In this document: in pieces, positions 34,266 through 42,539 of the stretch
Layout: every line of letters begins with the position of its first letter
Position numbering within the stretch: the stretch's first letter is position 1
Source: Geoalkalibacter sp.
GTDB taxonomy: Bacteria; Desulfobacterota; Desulfuromonadia; Desulfuromonadales; Geoalkalibacteraceae
Length of the DNA stretch: 64,000 nucleotides
Direction of reading: 5' to 3'
NCBI RefSeq assembly: GCF_030605225.1
Contig: NZ_JAUWAV010000013.1
Location: forward strand, 1 to 64,000
Translations under genes and position numbers: made by a program
The notes under the pieces: generated by a model
The model's input: only the letters and a program-made list of their open reading frames with translations
What the model was told of the DNA's origin: nothing
Database searches by the model: none

Positions 34266-35266
34266 AAAACCATTTTTTCACCGCCTTGGTGCTGGCGGGG
34301 TTGATGTGTCTCGCGGCTCCCGCCGCGCAGGCCATCCCCAAAGGCAGCATGATCAACATGATCACCGATCCCGCCTGGATGGAGGTGTTCCCCTTGCGCA
34401 TCGCGGGCATCACGGTGGCAAGCGGCGATGGCTACAGCGCCCCGGATGCGGCGAGCTCTCCGATTTGTGTCTGCCCCATGCCGCCGCCCTTGTTTTTCCG
34501 CATCGGGGTGCCGGTCTCCTTCAACGAACCGGCCCGGCTGGTCGAAACGGTCAAGGACCCCTTTTACTTTCCCTCCTTTGGCTTTGATATCGGTTCCACG
34601 GGCGGCTACACCAAGGCGCTGGGCGCGGCGACCATGCACGCGGCCGAGGGCCACCAAAACAGCTTCTACCAGGGACACTGGTTTGTCTTTCCGATCTGGG
34701 GCATCCTGGGGCTTTTGACGGATTTTCTCTGCGTCGAGCAGGGCGGAATCGATCTGGCCTTTCTTACCGAGATCCTGCCCACCTGGCAGGATGACAGCCT
34801 GGCGGCGTTCTTGACTCCGGAGGTGCTGCTCTTTGCCAACCCCGTCGCGCAGATGGCGTGCGTGGCGGACTCCGTCGCCGCCAATGCCTGGCGGCCCATC
34901 GATCCGATGTTCTGGTGTATCGGCAGCTCCGGCTCGGCCTATCCCCTCAACGGCCACTTTAGTGACCACAACAATATCCAGTCGGCATTCGGCACGGCCA
35001 ATCGCCTGATCTACAACATGAGCCGGCTGCTGCTGCTCTGGGACACGGGGATGAACTGGTGCTCTCCGGTCATCACGCCGATCTGGATCAAGAGCCACTA
35101 CAAGCTGCAGCGGCTGCGCCCGACCGTGCAAAAGCGCGCCTGGCCGGTGGGGACCTCGGCCTGGATGTACCAGCATTTCGGCAACCCGCCGCTGGGCTCG
35201 GGGGTCGGTTCGGCGGATAATTTTTCCTTTCTGCTGTTTCGCAAGCGATTGTGCTGTGTACTTTGA
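34262..35266 (+). CDS. traU: TraU, periplasmic mating-pair protein
   Basis: A 334-residue protein with a signal peptide (HFFTALVLAGLMCLAAPAAQA), then the conserved TraU features: ICVCPMPPPLFFRIGVPVSF, a central VADSVAANAWRPIDPMFWC, and the C-terminal GTSAWMYQHFGNPP. Many Cys residues, as in the family. Length matches F TraU (330). It is translationally coupled to traW. Confidence 0.95.
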   Translation: MKNHFFTALVLAGLMCLAAPAAQAIPKGSMINMITDPAWMEVFPLRIAGITVASGDGYSAPDAASSPICVCPMPPPLFFRIGVPVSFNEPARLVETVKDPFYFPSFGFDIGSTGGYTKALGAATMHAAEGHQNSFYQGHWFVFPIWGILGLLTDFLCVEQGGIDLAFLTEILPTWQDDSLAAFLTPEVLLFANPVAQMACVADSVAANAWRPIDPMFWCIGSSGSAYPLNGHFSDHNNIQSAFGTANRLIYNMSRLLLLWDTGMNWCSPVITPIWIKSHYKLQRLRPTVQKRAWPVGTSAWMYQHFGNPPLGSGVGSADNFSFLLFRKRLCCVL

Positions 35267-35281
35267 GCGGGAGTTTTGTTA

Positions 35282-35533
35282 ATGAGTGTTTTCAGGACGG
35301 GCATCAGTTTGCCCACCGATGTCGTCGAGATCATCGAGCGGCATCGCCGGGCGGCCGAGGGGCAGGGCTACAAGTTCACGCTCAGTGCTTATGTCGCCGA
35401 TCTGATCCGCGAGCGCGAGCGCTTTCTGGCCGAGGCCGCCCTGCGCCCGGGTGCCAATGACCGACCGCTTGGCGCTCAGATCGCAACCAACGCAATCGAG
35501 AAGGAGGGAGAGGGTTCATGGCGGGGAAATTGA
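35282..35533 (+). CDS. Ribbon-helix-helix-type small protein inside the tra operon
   Basis: An 83-residue protein; GGGAG lies eight bases before the ATG. The sequence FRTGISLPTDVVEIIERHRR followed by FTLSAYVADLIRERERFL has the strand-helix-helix pattern of CopG/Arc-type DNA-binding proteins. It overlaps the start of the next gene by 16 nt. A DNA-binding protein in the middle of the operon could autoregulate it or act in relaxosome assembly, as TraY does in F. No target is seen. Confidence 0.6.
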   Translation: MSVFRTGISLPTDVVEIIERHRRAAEGQGYKFTLSAYVADLIRERERFLAEAALRPGANDRPLGAQIATNAIEKEGEGSWRGN

Positions 35534-37299
35534 TGGTTCTGGTTCTTGCGGCGCTTTTGTCAAGCGCCGGCGCGCTCGCGGCGCAGCCCTTGAGCTTTCG
35601 CGAGCGACTCATCGAGGCGAAGATCCGTGGGGTCACGCCGCTTGGGGATCACTACACCATGATCGGTGATGGCGCGGCCGTCTGGAATGCCTACCCCGGG
35701 TTGGCGCGCATCGGCCTGGAGATGGGCGGGGTTCCCGAGGTGCTCATCACCTCGAGCGATCCCTTCACCAAGAAAGAATCCACCGAGTGGGTGCGCATCG
35801 AGCTCTTTGAAAAAGGTGGCGAATATTTCTACTATCATCCGGTGACGGGCAAGCAGCAGCCCTTTGGCTACGGCGAGATGTATGAATTCGAGGAGGTGCG
35901 CAGAGGCATCGAGTATCCGCCCCTGGTGCGCATGCGCGGGGTCTTTGAGATGGTCGAGCGCTACATGGCCGATCCCGTTCGCCAAAGCTCCACCACCATC
36001 GCCAAGGTTACCGGGTATTTGCTGCTGTTTCACCCGCAGCGCCAGCCCTTTGTCTACGGCAACGTGTATTATCCGGCCGAGAAGCTTCTCGAGCCGCCGC
36101 CGGGCCTGGAGGATGTCAGCGAGTGGCGCTTCGTCGCGCCCGACAGCACCAAGGAAAAATTTAAAAAAGGCCTGGGCATGGCCGCCAAGGTCATGGGGCT
36201 GAGCTTCAATGATCCGGGCATCCCCGATTCTCAACGCACTGACCACTTTTACTTTGGCTACGGCGCTTTCTGCGCGCGCCAGGGGTACACGCCAACCTTT
36301 TTGCTGCGCAGCGCCTCGGGATCGCTGGAGCGGCCCTCGCCAGAACGCATCCTCGCCCAGGTGGCCTCCAACAGCGCCACGCGCGGCACCGATTTGTATC
36401 TCTCCTGCCCGTCCGAAGCGCCCTTCACCGTGGCCATCTCCACCGATGCCAAGGGCGAGGTCAAGGCCACGCGGCGCATGGGCACGACCATGGAGCAGAT
36501 CTCTGGCTGGCGCGACCCCGAGCAGCCCGATGAGCCCTGGAAAAAAGCCGCGACGACCCCCATTGCCGCAGCCGAGGTGGTGGCCGTGAGCGCTACGGCG
36601 ACACATAGCAGCCCGAGCGAGTCCCGCGCCCTGGACCAAAGCGCGCCGCAAGCGCAGCTTGCGTCCGCCGACACCCTCTCGGGCAGACTCGAGCAACTCC
36701 AGCAAGGCCAGGCCGCGGCTTCGCCCGCAGCGTCAGAGGGCATCACCACCGTCGGCAGCCTCGATGAGCTGCGCCAGGCCCTGGGCGCTCTGCAACTTGC
36801 CCAGGGCGCGGGTGTGCAGCCGCAGGCCCGGGCCGGCGCGGCTCAGCTTTCGGTGGAGGACGCCCTGGCGCTTCAGGCCGCAGCGCTTCGCTCCACCGTG
36901 CGCAAGGAAGCCGGCAGCAACTACGCAGGGCTCTATCACGGCATGTATCAGGGGTGCGATCATGTCTCGACCATCCAGAACTGGCGCGATCTCACCCCCG
37001 CCACGGCGCGCACCCCGCAGCAGGAACAGGTCATCTGGAACTATCTGGTGTGCGCCGGACAAATCGCCGAGAAGCAGCTCACGCGCTTGCCCGGCACGCG
37101 CGGGCTGCCCGACCAGGTGGGGGAATTCGCGCAGCAGGTGGCGCGCGATGCGCGCAACTACGGGGTCGCCGAGGCCTCTGTCGGCCTCTTCACGGTGCGC
37201 GGCTATGGCCTTCGTGACCAGACCGGCTGTCAGGTCGATCTGCGCTACTTCAAGGGCCTGGAGCTTTTGGCCCAGGAACTGCGCGATGGCTGCCAGTAA
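35518..37299 (+). CDS. 593-residue exported protein of the transfer operon
   Basis: A 593-residue protein with a signal peptide (LMVLVLAALLSSAGALAA). The first 290 residues are rich in beta segments and aromatic residues (EYFYYHPVTGKQQPFGYGEMYEF). A low-complexity Ala/Gln/Ser linker follows at about 355-460. The C-terminal 130 residues have conserved-looking Cys (GMYQGCDHVSTIQNW, NYLVCAGQIAEK). I do not recognise the family. It is tightly placed between traU and trbC, overlapping both neighbours, so it probably serves the periplasmic part of the apparatus. Confidence 0.7.
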   Translation: MAGKLMVLVLAALLSSAGALAAQPLSFRERLIEAKIRGVTPLGDHYTMIGDGAAVWNAYPGLARIGLEMGGVPEVLITSSDPFTKKESTEWVRIELFEKGGEYFYYHPVTGKQQPFGYGEMYEFEEVRRGIEYPPLVRMRGVFEMVERYMADPVRQSSTTIAKVTGYLLLFHPQRQPFVYGNVYYPAEKLLEPPPGLEDVSEWRFVAPDSTKEKFKKGLGMAAKVMGLSFNDPGIPDSQRTDHFYFGYGAFCARQGYTPTFLLRSASGSLERPSPERILAQVASNSATRGTDLYLSCPSEAPFTVAISTDAKGEVKATRRMGTTMEQISGWRDPEQPDEPWKKAATTPIAAAEVVAVSATATHSSPSESRALDQSAPQAQLASADTLSGRLEQLQQGQAAASPAASEGITTVGSLDELRQALGALQLAQGAGVQPQARAGAAQLSVEDALALQAAALRSTVRKEAGSNYAGLYHGMYQGCDHVSTIQNWRDLTPATARTPQQEQVIWNYLVCAGQIAEKQLTRLPGTRGLPDQVGEFAQQVARDARNYGVAEASVGLFTVRGYGLRDQTGCQVDLRYFKGLELLAQELRDGCQ

Positions 37300-38326
37300 G
37301 ACCCTGGTGCTGCTGAGTCTGCTGGCGGCGCTGTGTGCGCGGGAGGCCGGCGCGCAGGAGACTCTCCGGGGCATTGCGATCAAAACGCCGGGGCGCTGCG
37401 AGGTGTTTGATCGCTTCGAGCCGCCCAACCGGGTGCATCTCGTCACCCCCGCGAAGTGCCCCCAGCATGTCGGTTTCATCGAGGCGCGCGTACCGCTTGC
37501 GCTTGCGCAGGTGGAGATCTACCTGGATGGGGCGTATCTTTCGACCCAGGGCGTCGAGAGCTTTGGCCTGGGGGCGATTCACCAGGTGTTCGAGCGCAGC
37601 ACGGCGCTGGAGAAAAACCTTGAGGCGGCAGGCCTTGAGGCACAAAACGCGCAGGCCAAGGAGCGCGCCCGCGCGCTCGATGAGCGCATCAACACTCCCT
37701 CCTACCGGGCCAGGATCGAGGCCGAGCGCTCGCGCATCGAACGCGAGATCTTCCCCGAGCAGTTCGAGCTCTCCCGCGCGCACCAGGCGGCCGAGGCACG
37801 CGCCGAGGAGGCGGGCGCGGCACTGCTTGCGCACGATGAGCGGATTTATCTGTTTATCTCCTCCTCGATGCCCCGGCAGACGCTTGCCAACTACATCCGG
37901 GTTCTCGATAAGGTGGCCGATCCCAACGTGACCCTGGTGCTGCGCGGCCTGATCGGCGGCGCGCAGCGGATTTCGCCAACGATTGCGTTTTTTAGCACGG
38001 TGCTCGCCAAGGATCCCGCCTGCGATCCGCTCGCTGATCCGGCCAAGGGCTGCGAGGCCTATCGGGTGGGGCTGGTGGTCGATCCGCTCTTGTATCAGCG
38101 CTTTGGAGTGACGAAGGTGCCAACGCTGGTGTACGCGCGCGGCGTCGATCGGCGCGGGGGCAACCCAGAGGGCAGCGAGGGGCTGGTCGAGCAGGTAGCG
38201 CTGAGTGAATCCTGGGCGGTGTCCGGGGATGAGGCGCTTGACCGGCTGCTCGAGAGGATCAACGCCGAGGCGCAAAGCGAAACCCTGGGCGGCTACGTGG
38301 CGGCGCTGCGCCAGGGGTTTCATTGA
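37286..38326 (+). CDS. trbC: TrbC (F-type), periplasmic pilus-assembly protein
   Basis: A 346-residue protein. The ATG at 37286 overlaps the preceding gene by 14 nt and opens a signal peptide (LVLLSLLAALCAREAGA). A coiled-coil-prone helix at about 105-180 precedes the TrbC F-type domain: IYLFISSSMPRQTLANYIR, TLVLRGLIGGA, and VDPLLYQRFGVTKVPTLVY. TrbC works with TraW. A GC-rich inverted repeat follows at 38348-38370, but without a T tract. Confidence 0.88.
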   Translation: MAASKTLVLLSLLAALCAREAGAQETLRGIAIKTPGRCEVFDRFEPPNRVHLVTPAKCPQHVGFIEARVPLALAQVEIYLDGAYLSTQGVESFGLGAIHQVFERSTALEKNLEAAGLEAQNAQAKERARALDERINTPSYRARIEAERSRIEREIFPEQFELSRAHQAAEARAEEAGAALLAHDERIYLFISSSMPRQTLANYIRVLDKVADPNVTLVLRGLIGGAQRISPTIAFFSTVLAKDPACDPLADPAKGCEAYRVGLVVDPLLYQRFGVTKVPTLVYARGVDRRGGNPEGSEGLVEQVALSESWAVSGDEALDRLLERINAEAQSETLGGYVAALRQGFH

Positions 38327-38400
38327 GTGGGTATTCGCACAACCAAGGCCCCGGCCCGCCGGGGGCTTTCATTCATCCTCAGGGATAAAGGAGAGAAACG

Positions 38401-38661
38401 ATGAAGAAGCTGGCTTGTCTGCTGTTGTTGGCCGGGGCGCTCAGCGCCTCCCCGGCGCTTGCGGTTGAGAAAGATCAGGCTTTGCTGGAGGATTTCGTGG
38501 TGGTGGCCAAAACGCAAGCGGGATCAAACCATTTTGAACTGGTCTATTACCCGCAACTAAACCGAACTTGTCATTATATTTATCATCGTACCGATGGCTT
38601 GAGGGGGTTGGATTGTTGGCCCGGCAAGCCGGATGCGGCCAAGGAGGAGAAGGCCCAGTGA
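38401..38661 (+). CDS. Small exported protein
   Basis: An 86-residue protein. AAAGGAGAGAAACG precedes the ATG. It has a signal peptide (LACLLLLAGALSASPALA) and a short mature part with two Cys (TCHYIYH, LDCWPG) that may form one disulfide. Its stop overlaps the GTG of the next gene. No family is recognised; it is probably a minor periplasmic component of the transfer system. Confidence 0.65.
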   Translation: MKKLACLLLLAGALSASPALAVEKDQALLEDFVVVAKTQAGSNHFELVYYPQLNRTCHYIYHRTDGLRGLDCWPGKPDAAKEEKAQ

Positions 38662-39101
38662 GAGGGGGTGGGTGGCAAGCTCTTCTCGTCCTGAGTCTGG
38701 TGGCGGCGGGCTGTTTTTCGGGGGCGCCAGGCCTGGCGCATGCCCAGTCCCTGTTATGGCCTGAGCTTGCGCGCCTGGTGGCGCCGCTTGAGGGCGGGCA
38801 AGGGCAGGCCGCGCGCCATTTGGCCGAGCGCATGCAGGGATTTGTCCAATCGCCCCCCGGCAACCAGTCCCTGGCGCTTCAGGCGATGGGGGATGTGCAG
38901 CGCGCCATGCTCTGCCTTTACGCCGTGCAGGGGCCGGGCGCCGCGGATACCGCGCGCTCGCTCAGCCAGGCCATTATGCGCGATGAGGGCCGCGCCCGGG
39001 CCTTTGCCGCCAACCAGGCGCTCATCCTGGGCGAGGAGTTGGCCTTTGACCCCAATCCGCAAAACTGGAAGAGCTATTGCCCCTTTCGCGGGGAGCCCTG
39101 A
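38658..39101 (+). CDS. Small exported or lipoprotein, last gene of the main tra operon
   Basis: A 147-residue protein beginning with GTG (GTGA overlap), with AAGGAGG 10 bases upstream. The N terminus ALLVLSLVAAGC could be a lipobox or part of an ordinary signal peptide ending at GLAHA. The mature part is helical, with one Cys in the middle and one near the end (KSYCPF). No family is recognised. A terminator follows 26 nt later. Confidence 0.65.
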   Translation: MRGGGWQALLVLSLVAAGCFSGAPGLAHAQSLLWPELARLVAPLEGGQGQAARHLAERMQGFVQSPPGNQSLALQAMGDVQRAMLCLYAVQGPGAADTARSLSQAIMRDEGRARAFAANQALILGEELAFDPNPQNWKSYCPFRGEP

Positions 39102-39127
39102 AGCGCAAGGACCATCTGATCAGGGAC

Positions 39128-39161
39128 AAGGCGACCTCGAAGACTGGGGGTCGCCTTTTTT
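39128..39161 (+). terminator. Terminator of the main transfer operon
   Basis: AAGGCGACC and GGTCGCCTT form a 9-bp stem around a 12-nt loop, followed by a run of T. It lies 26 nt beyond the last gene of the operon. Confidence 0.85.
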
Positions 39162-39386
39162 CGTGGGCGGTGAAAAGGGCGATTTCGCAAACCTGGGTTG
39201 CGGCGCCAAAAGTAACAATAATAAATAACGTTATTAGTAGTTATTGTTCAAGGGTGCCGTACCTCGAAATCACCTCAACCTTTCAGGATACCTGCAAGGG
39301 CTTTCCCGCCGGTTCGCCATCGAGAGGTGCCCCGCTCCTCGGCGGACCGTCCGAGAGGGCAGCGGCTCTATTCCCATCCCAGTGAC
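39162..39386. other. Gene-free spacer between tra operon and toxin-antitoxin
   Basis: No gene is seen. It holds a 12-bp AT palindrome AATAACGTTATT at 39224-39235 within an AT-rich patch, otherwise nothing I can name. The toxin-antitoxin promoter follows at its right end. Confidence 0.5.
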
Positions 39387-39414
39387 TTGACTTGCGTATC
39401 CATTAGGATACAAT
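39387..39414 (+). promoter_or_regulatory. Promoter and operator of the HigBA-type toxin-antitoxin
   Basis: TTGACT, a 16-bp spacer and TACAAT form a good sigma-70 promoter. The inverted repeat GTATCCATTAGGATAC (39396-39411) overlaps spacer and -10 box, the usual place for autorepression by the antitoxin. The toxin ATG follows 6 nt after the -10 box, so the transcript would be leaderless or nearly so. Confidence 0.75.
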
Positions 39415-39420
39415 AAGGCC

Positions 39421-39723
39421 ATGTACGTTCTTCGCCAAACCGTGGAGTTCCAGAACTGGCTCGATGGCCTCAAGGATCAGCGGGCCCAAGTGCGAATCGC
39501 CGCACGGCTTCGGCTCGCCGAAGCCGGCAACCTTGGCGATTGGAAGCCCGTTGGCGGCGAGGTCTCAGAAATGCGCCTCGATTACGGACCGGGCTATCGG
39601 CTCTATTTCACACGCCGCGGCTCTTTGTTGATCATCATGCTGGCAGGGGGCGACAAGTCCACGCAAAAACGCGACATCAAACGCGCCCAACGCATGGCCG
39701 CGGAACTGGAGATCGAACCATGA
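39421..39723 (+). CDS. higB: HigB/RelE-type toxin (addiction module killer protein)
   Basis: A 100-residue protein of the RelE/ParE superfamily, in the phage Gp49-like or addiction-module-killer group: FQNWLDGLKDQRAQVRIAARL, EMRLDYGPGYRLYFTRRG and LLIIMLAGGDKSTQKRDIKRA are typical. Family toxins cut mRNA at the ribosome. The toxin gene comes first, as in higBA, and overlaps the antitoxin gene by ATGA. Confidence 0.88.
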   Translation: MYVLRQTVEFQNWLDGLKDQRAQVRIAARLRLAEAGNLGDWKPVGGEVSEMRLDYGPGYRLYFTRRGSLLIIMLAGGDKSTQKRDIKRAQRMAAELEIEP

Positions 39724-40061
39724 GCAAATCAAAAGGACCAACCACACTTATCCCCTTCGATGCGGCGCGCTACCTCAAGGACGAGGAAGCCATCGCCGAA
39801 TACATGACTGCCGTGCTTGAAACCGACGATCCCGACCTGCTTTTGCTCGCTCTTGGCGATGTGGCGCGTGCCCGAGGCATGGCGCAGGTCGCCAAGGATT
39901 CCGGGCTGGGTCGAGAAAGCCTGTACAAGGCTCTCGCCCCCGGTGCCAAGCCAAGATTCGATACCATAGTTAAGGTCGCGCGCGCCCTGGGTGTTCGGCT
40001 CAAAGCCCATCCTGTGCATGCACCTTCCGAGGTAGACAACACGCACGAGCTGAGGGGGTGA
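39720..40061 (+). CDS. higA: HigA-type antitoxin
   Basis: A 113-residue addiction-module antidote with an HTH (VARARGMAQVAKDSGLGRESLYKAL) and the family's TIVKVARALGVRLKA. It should neutralise the toxin and bind the palindrome over the promoter. It overlaps higB and should be translated from the same message. Confidence 0.88.
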   Translation: MSKSKGPTTLIPFDAARYLKDEEAIAEYMTAVLETDDPDLLLLALGDVARARGMAQVAKDSGLGRESLYKALAPGAKPRFDTIVKVARALGVRLKAHPVHAPSEVDNTHELRG

Positions 40062-40147
40062 GCGGCCTAAGTGCTTGCTCCTCGCTGAATTGACAATATC
40101 GTTCACTCAGCGACAAACTACCTAAGCGCTTTTCGCGGGAGGCCGCC

Positions 40148-40582
40148 ATGCCGAAGCAGACCAGGACCCTGGCCATAGGGGCGATCCTTGGCATGAAAAA
40201 CCTCGGGGAGTCCCCCTTGGACATGGTGCAAGCCGTGCGGCGGGGCCTGCCCTATCAGAGCCTCGCCAAGGTTGCCGAAGCGCTGGATCTTTCCACCAAT
40301 CAACTGGCCCAATATCTTCCGGTCACCGCACGCACCTTGCAGCGCTACCAGAAAGAAAAGCAGAAGCTCGACCGCGACCTCTCCGACCATCTGCTGCAGA
40401 TCGCCCGCGTGTTCGCACGCTGCCGGGAGGTCATGGAGGACGGTGATCGGGCGCGGCGCTGGTTGCAGACCCCCAGCCTTCCCTTGGGACAGGTTACACC
40501 CTTGTCCCTTCTCGACACCTTCACCGGTGTTGAGATGGTCATGGATGAACTCGGGCGCATCGAACACGGGCTTGTCGCCTGA
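40148..40582 (+). CDS. Xre/MbcA/ParS-type antitoxin
   Basis: A 144-residue protein with GGGAGG five bases before the ATG. The N-terminal half has an HTH-like region (LSTNQLAQYLPVTARTLQRYQ) and the C-terminal half the DUF2384 toxin-binding region (DRARRWLQTPSLPLGQVTPLSLLDT). In family members this antitoxin is followed by a RES-domain NAD-degrading toxin. Here the toxin gene starts at the expected place but is destroyed, so the antitoxin is an orphan and may now act only as a regulator or anti-addiction factor. Confidence 0.85.
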   Translation: MPKQTRTLAIGAILGMKNLGESPLDMVQAVRRGLPYQSLAKVAEALDLSTNQLAQYLPVTARTLQRYQKEKQKLDRDLSDHLLQIARVFARCREVMEDGDRARRWLQTPSLPLGQVTPLSLLDTFTGVEMVMDELGRIEHGLVA

Positions 40583-40684
40583 TGCGGTTGTTTCGGCATC
40601 GCGCCGGAAAAATTTACCCGTGATACCAGCGGCGAAGGCGCAATGCTCCCGCACCTGTCTGATACGCGCATGTTGAAACGCTAA
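40582..40684 (+). pseudogene. Truncated, frameshifted RES-domain toxin stub
   Basis: The ATG shares a base with the antitoxin stop (TGATG). The first codons read MRLFR, typical of RES toxins. After a one-base frame change near 40597 the sequence continues in the family pattern with KFTRDTSGEGA, but a stop comes at 40682-40684 where an intact toxin would have over 150 more residues. The convergent exonuclease-like gene ends at the same place, suggesting a junction that cut the toxin off. Confidence 0.7.
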
Positions 40685-41988
40685 AAAAGCAACAGTGCTA
40701 CCAGAAGAAGGACAACCAGAACCAGGATGATGCCGAGGGCCACAGAGAACCTCAGCCGATCCTTCGCGGCGCGCTTAGCTTCTTGCGCGGCTGAAACATG
40801 ATTGGAAATTTTGAGCGTGAGCTGCTCGATTGCGTTTTTGTCCAGGGAAATCCCGTGCCTGATCGTCCGCAAGGTTTCTCGATAGAGGCTCAGGATTGAT
40901 TGATAAGATTGCTGCATCCGCGACAATCGACTCTCTTTGACTTTGGATTTTAGAGACCCGCAAAGACGGCAAATCTCCCGGAAGATTTGGTCTTCCTTGA
41001 GCTTGCCGATGGCGGCACGGCTACTGTCTCTTATGCGAGCGGCCCGGCTGTTGATATCGTCGGTCTTGATTCTTCTGAGGATGGAGTCGGTGGAACCACC
41101 AATGGTTGCGGAAAGGCTATCGATATTGTCGGAGCGGATTCTGCGGACGGCGCAAAGTCCATGCTCATCGATTGCTTTGCAGTGGGTCTGGATAGTGTCG
41201 ATGAACGATCGGTTGATGGACTTGATTTTGTCTCCGGCTCCAGAAGGAGTGTTCCAATTCGCATCGGCGAAATCGTCAAGAAGGGTGTGTTCGTCCTGAT
41301 GACCGATTCCGGTTGCAACAAAGGCCGGAGTTGCTTGAATGGCCTCAATCGCCTCCAGGGTGTCGAAAAACTCCATGCCGGCATCGGCCTTGCCGCCCCG
41401 ATAGATAACGATCAGGTCCACGTCCCCGGGGATTTTTTCGATCTGTTGGCGAAAGGAGCCCACCAGTGCTGGATTGAATCGAAACTCAAGCATTCTTTGC
41501 GGCCTAAGGCCCGATCGATGCAGGAGATCATTGTTGATGGAGCCGCCCTGGATGGTCACCAGGGCTATTTTTTGTACGAAGGGGGGAAGGGCCTGGGTTC
41601 TTTTGGCGATGCCCAAATCGGCGCATTTTTCCCGAGTCAATCTTCGCAGCTTCTCCGCTGCGGAAATGCCATTTTCCTGGATCGACAACGGGATGATATC
41701 GAGCCCGAATTTTTTTGAGACCTTGACCTGATCGATCACTATGTCGATTCGGTTACCCTTCGCCAGTTTGTTTCCGGCCGCTACCGCGGCATTGAAAATC
41801 GTTGCAAATACCCGAAGCGAAGCGGTTATGTCACCGGACCCGGTCACCGTGATATAGTGAACTTTGCCAAGCGGGTTGATGTTTGTGACGCTGAGATTTT
41901 GCAGGGTCCAGCCGCGATAACGAAAAGCCGTATCGCAGTCTTTGCCGATCTGGTCGAAAAATTCACCTAACTCCATGGCATCGGGCAT
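40681..41988 (-). CDS. Exonuclease VII large-subunit-like protein with C-terminal membrane anchor
   Basis: A 435-residue protein. Residues about 25-100 resemble the OB-fold of XseA. Residues 125-250 match its nuclease core: VTIQGGSINNDLL (Asp154), VDLIVIYRGGKADAG (Arg197) and GIGHQDEHTLLDDFADANWN (His230). These correspond to the catalytic Asp, Arg and His of XseA; the next acidic position is DE instead of the usual xD. A long helical region (255-400) corresponds to the coiled coil that binds small subunits. The last 25 residues are a hydrophobic helix (VALGIILVLVVLLLVALLL), absent in normal XseA. It starts 2 nt after the stop of a small-subunit-like gene. A divergent, membrane-bound ExoVII is the best reading; a defence role is inferred. 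Confidence 0.7.
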   Translation of the reverse strand: MPDAMELGEFFDQIGKDCDTAFRYRGWTLQNLSVTNINPLGKVHYITVTGSGDITASLRVFATIFNAAVAAGNKLAKGNRIDIVIDQVKVSKKFGLDIIPLSIQENGISAAEKLRRLTREKCADLGIAKRTQALPPFVQKIALVTIQGGSINNDLLHRSGLRPQRMLEFRFNPALVGSFRQQIEKIPGDVDLIVIYRGGKADAGMEFFDTLEAIEAIQATPAFVATGIGHQDEHTLLDDFADANWNTPSGAGDKIKSINRSFIDTIQTHCKAIDEHGLCAVRRIRSDNIDSLSATIGGSTDSILRRIKTDDINSRAARIRDSSRAAIGKLKEDQIFREICRLCGSLKSKVKESRLSRMQQSYQSILSLYRETLRTIRHGISLDKNAIEQLTLKISNHVSAAQEAKRAAKDRLRFSVALGIILVLVVLLLVALLLF

Positions 41989-41990
41989 GA

Positions 41991-42179
41991 TCAGTTCACA
42001 GGGCCGATTATCTCATCAATGTACTTGATGAGATGATTGTGAATCTCTTCGGCCTCATTTTTTAGCTCGACAACCCTTTGCAGGCTGATTTCACTAGAAG
42101 GCTTTTTGTTCTCGGACTCAAGGATCTCGGCGATTTCAGCCAATCTGGTTCGTTTCTGGTCAAACTCCTGGGGATTCAT
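41991..42179 (-). CDS. Exonuclease VII small-subunit-like protein
   Basis: A 62-residue protein from the ATG at 42179 with AAAGG six bases upstream. It is a helical hairpin of the XseB kind: FDQKRTRLAEIAEILESENK, then SLQRVVELKNEAEEIHNHL. In exonuclease VII several small subunits coat the coiled coil of the large one. The two genes are adjacent and coupled here, whereas chromosomal xseA and xseB are often apart. Small helical proteins are easy to misassign, but the partner supports the call. Confidence 0.6.
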   Translation of the reverse strand: MNPQEFDQKRTRLAEIAEILESENKKPSSEISLQRVVELKNEAEEIHNHLIKYIDEIIGPVN

Positions 42180-42539
42180 TGTCGACCTTTCTCGTTTTTT
42201 TGCATTGCTGTGGCTGGTGATTTTCAGCAATGACAGGTTGAACTTTCAGAATAATATGGAATGTCGCCAAGTTAGCCATGGCGCGCCCAATCTGTCAATC
42301 AGGAGATGGCTCTGCCTCGCGACAGACAGAATTTCCGCCAAAGGTGATGACCAAGCGTGCTGGGAACCAGCCAAAGAGCTTATGCGGGACAGGGTGGGGG
42401 TGTCCTGAGTGTTTTTTTCTTGACAGCGACCTTTGGAGGCGTAGTCTATTGTTCAATGGGACGGGTGCTTGCGCGGCAACAAGCTTTAGGCCCGCTCTTT
42501 GCGGCAAAGCCTCTGGGGGGCTGGAAAGGAGGGACGGTC
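42180..42539. other. Divergent spacer, 360 bp
   Basis: I see no convincing gene. It should hold the promoters of the exonuclease VII-like pair (minus) and of the small membrane protein (plus). A TTGACA at 42420-42425 has only a weak TAGTCT 16 bp downstream. Confidence 0.45.

Noticed and set aside
38348-38370. GC-rich hairpin between trbC and the next gene as a terminator
   Set aside because: Stem is imperfect and no T tract follows; the downstream genes appear to belong to the same operon.
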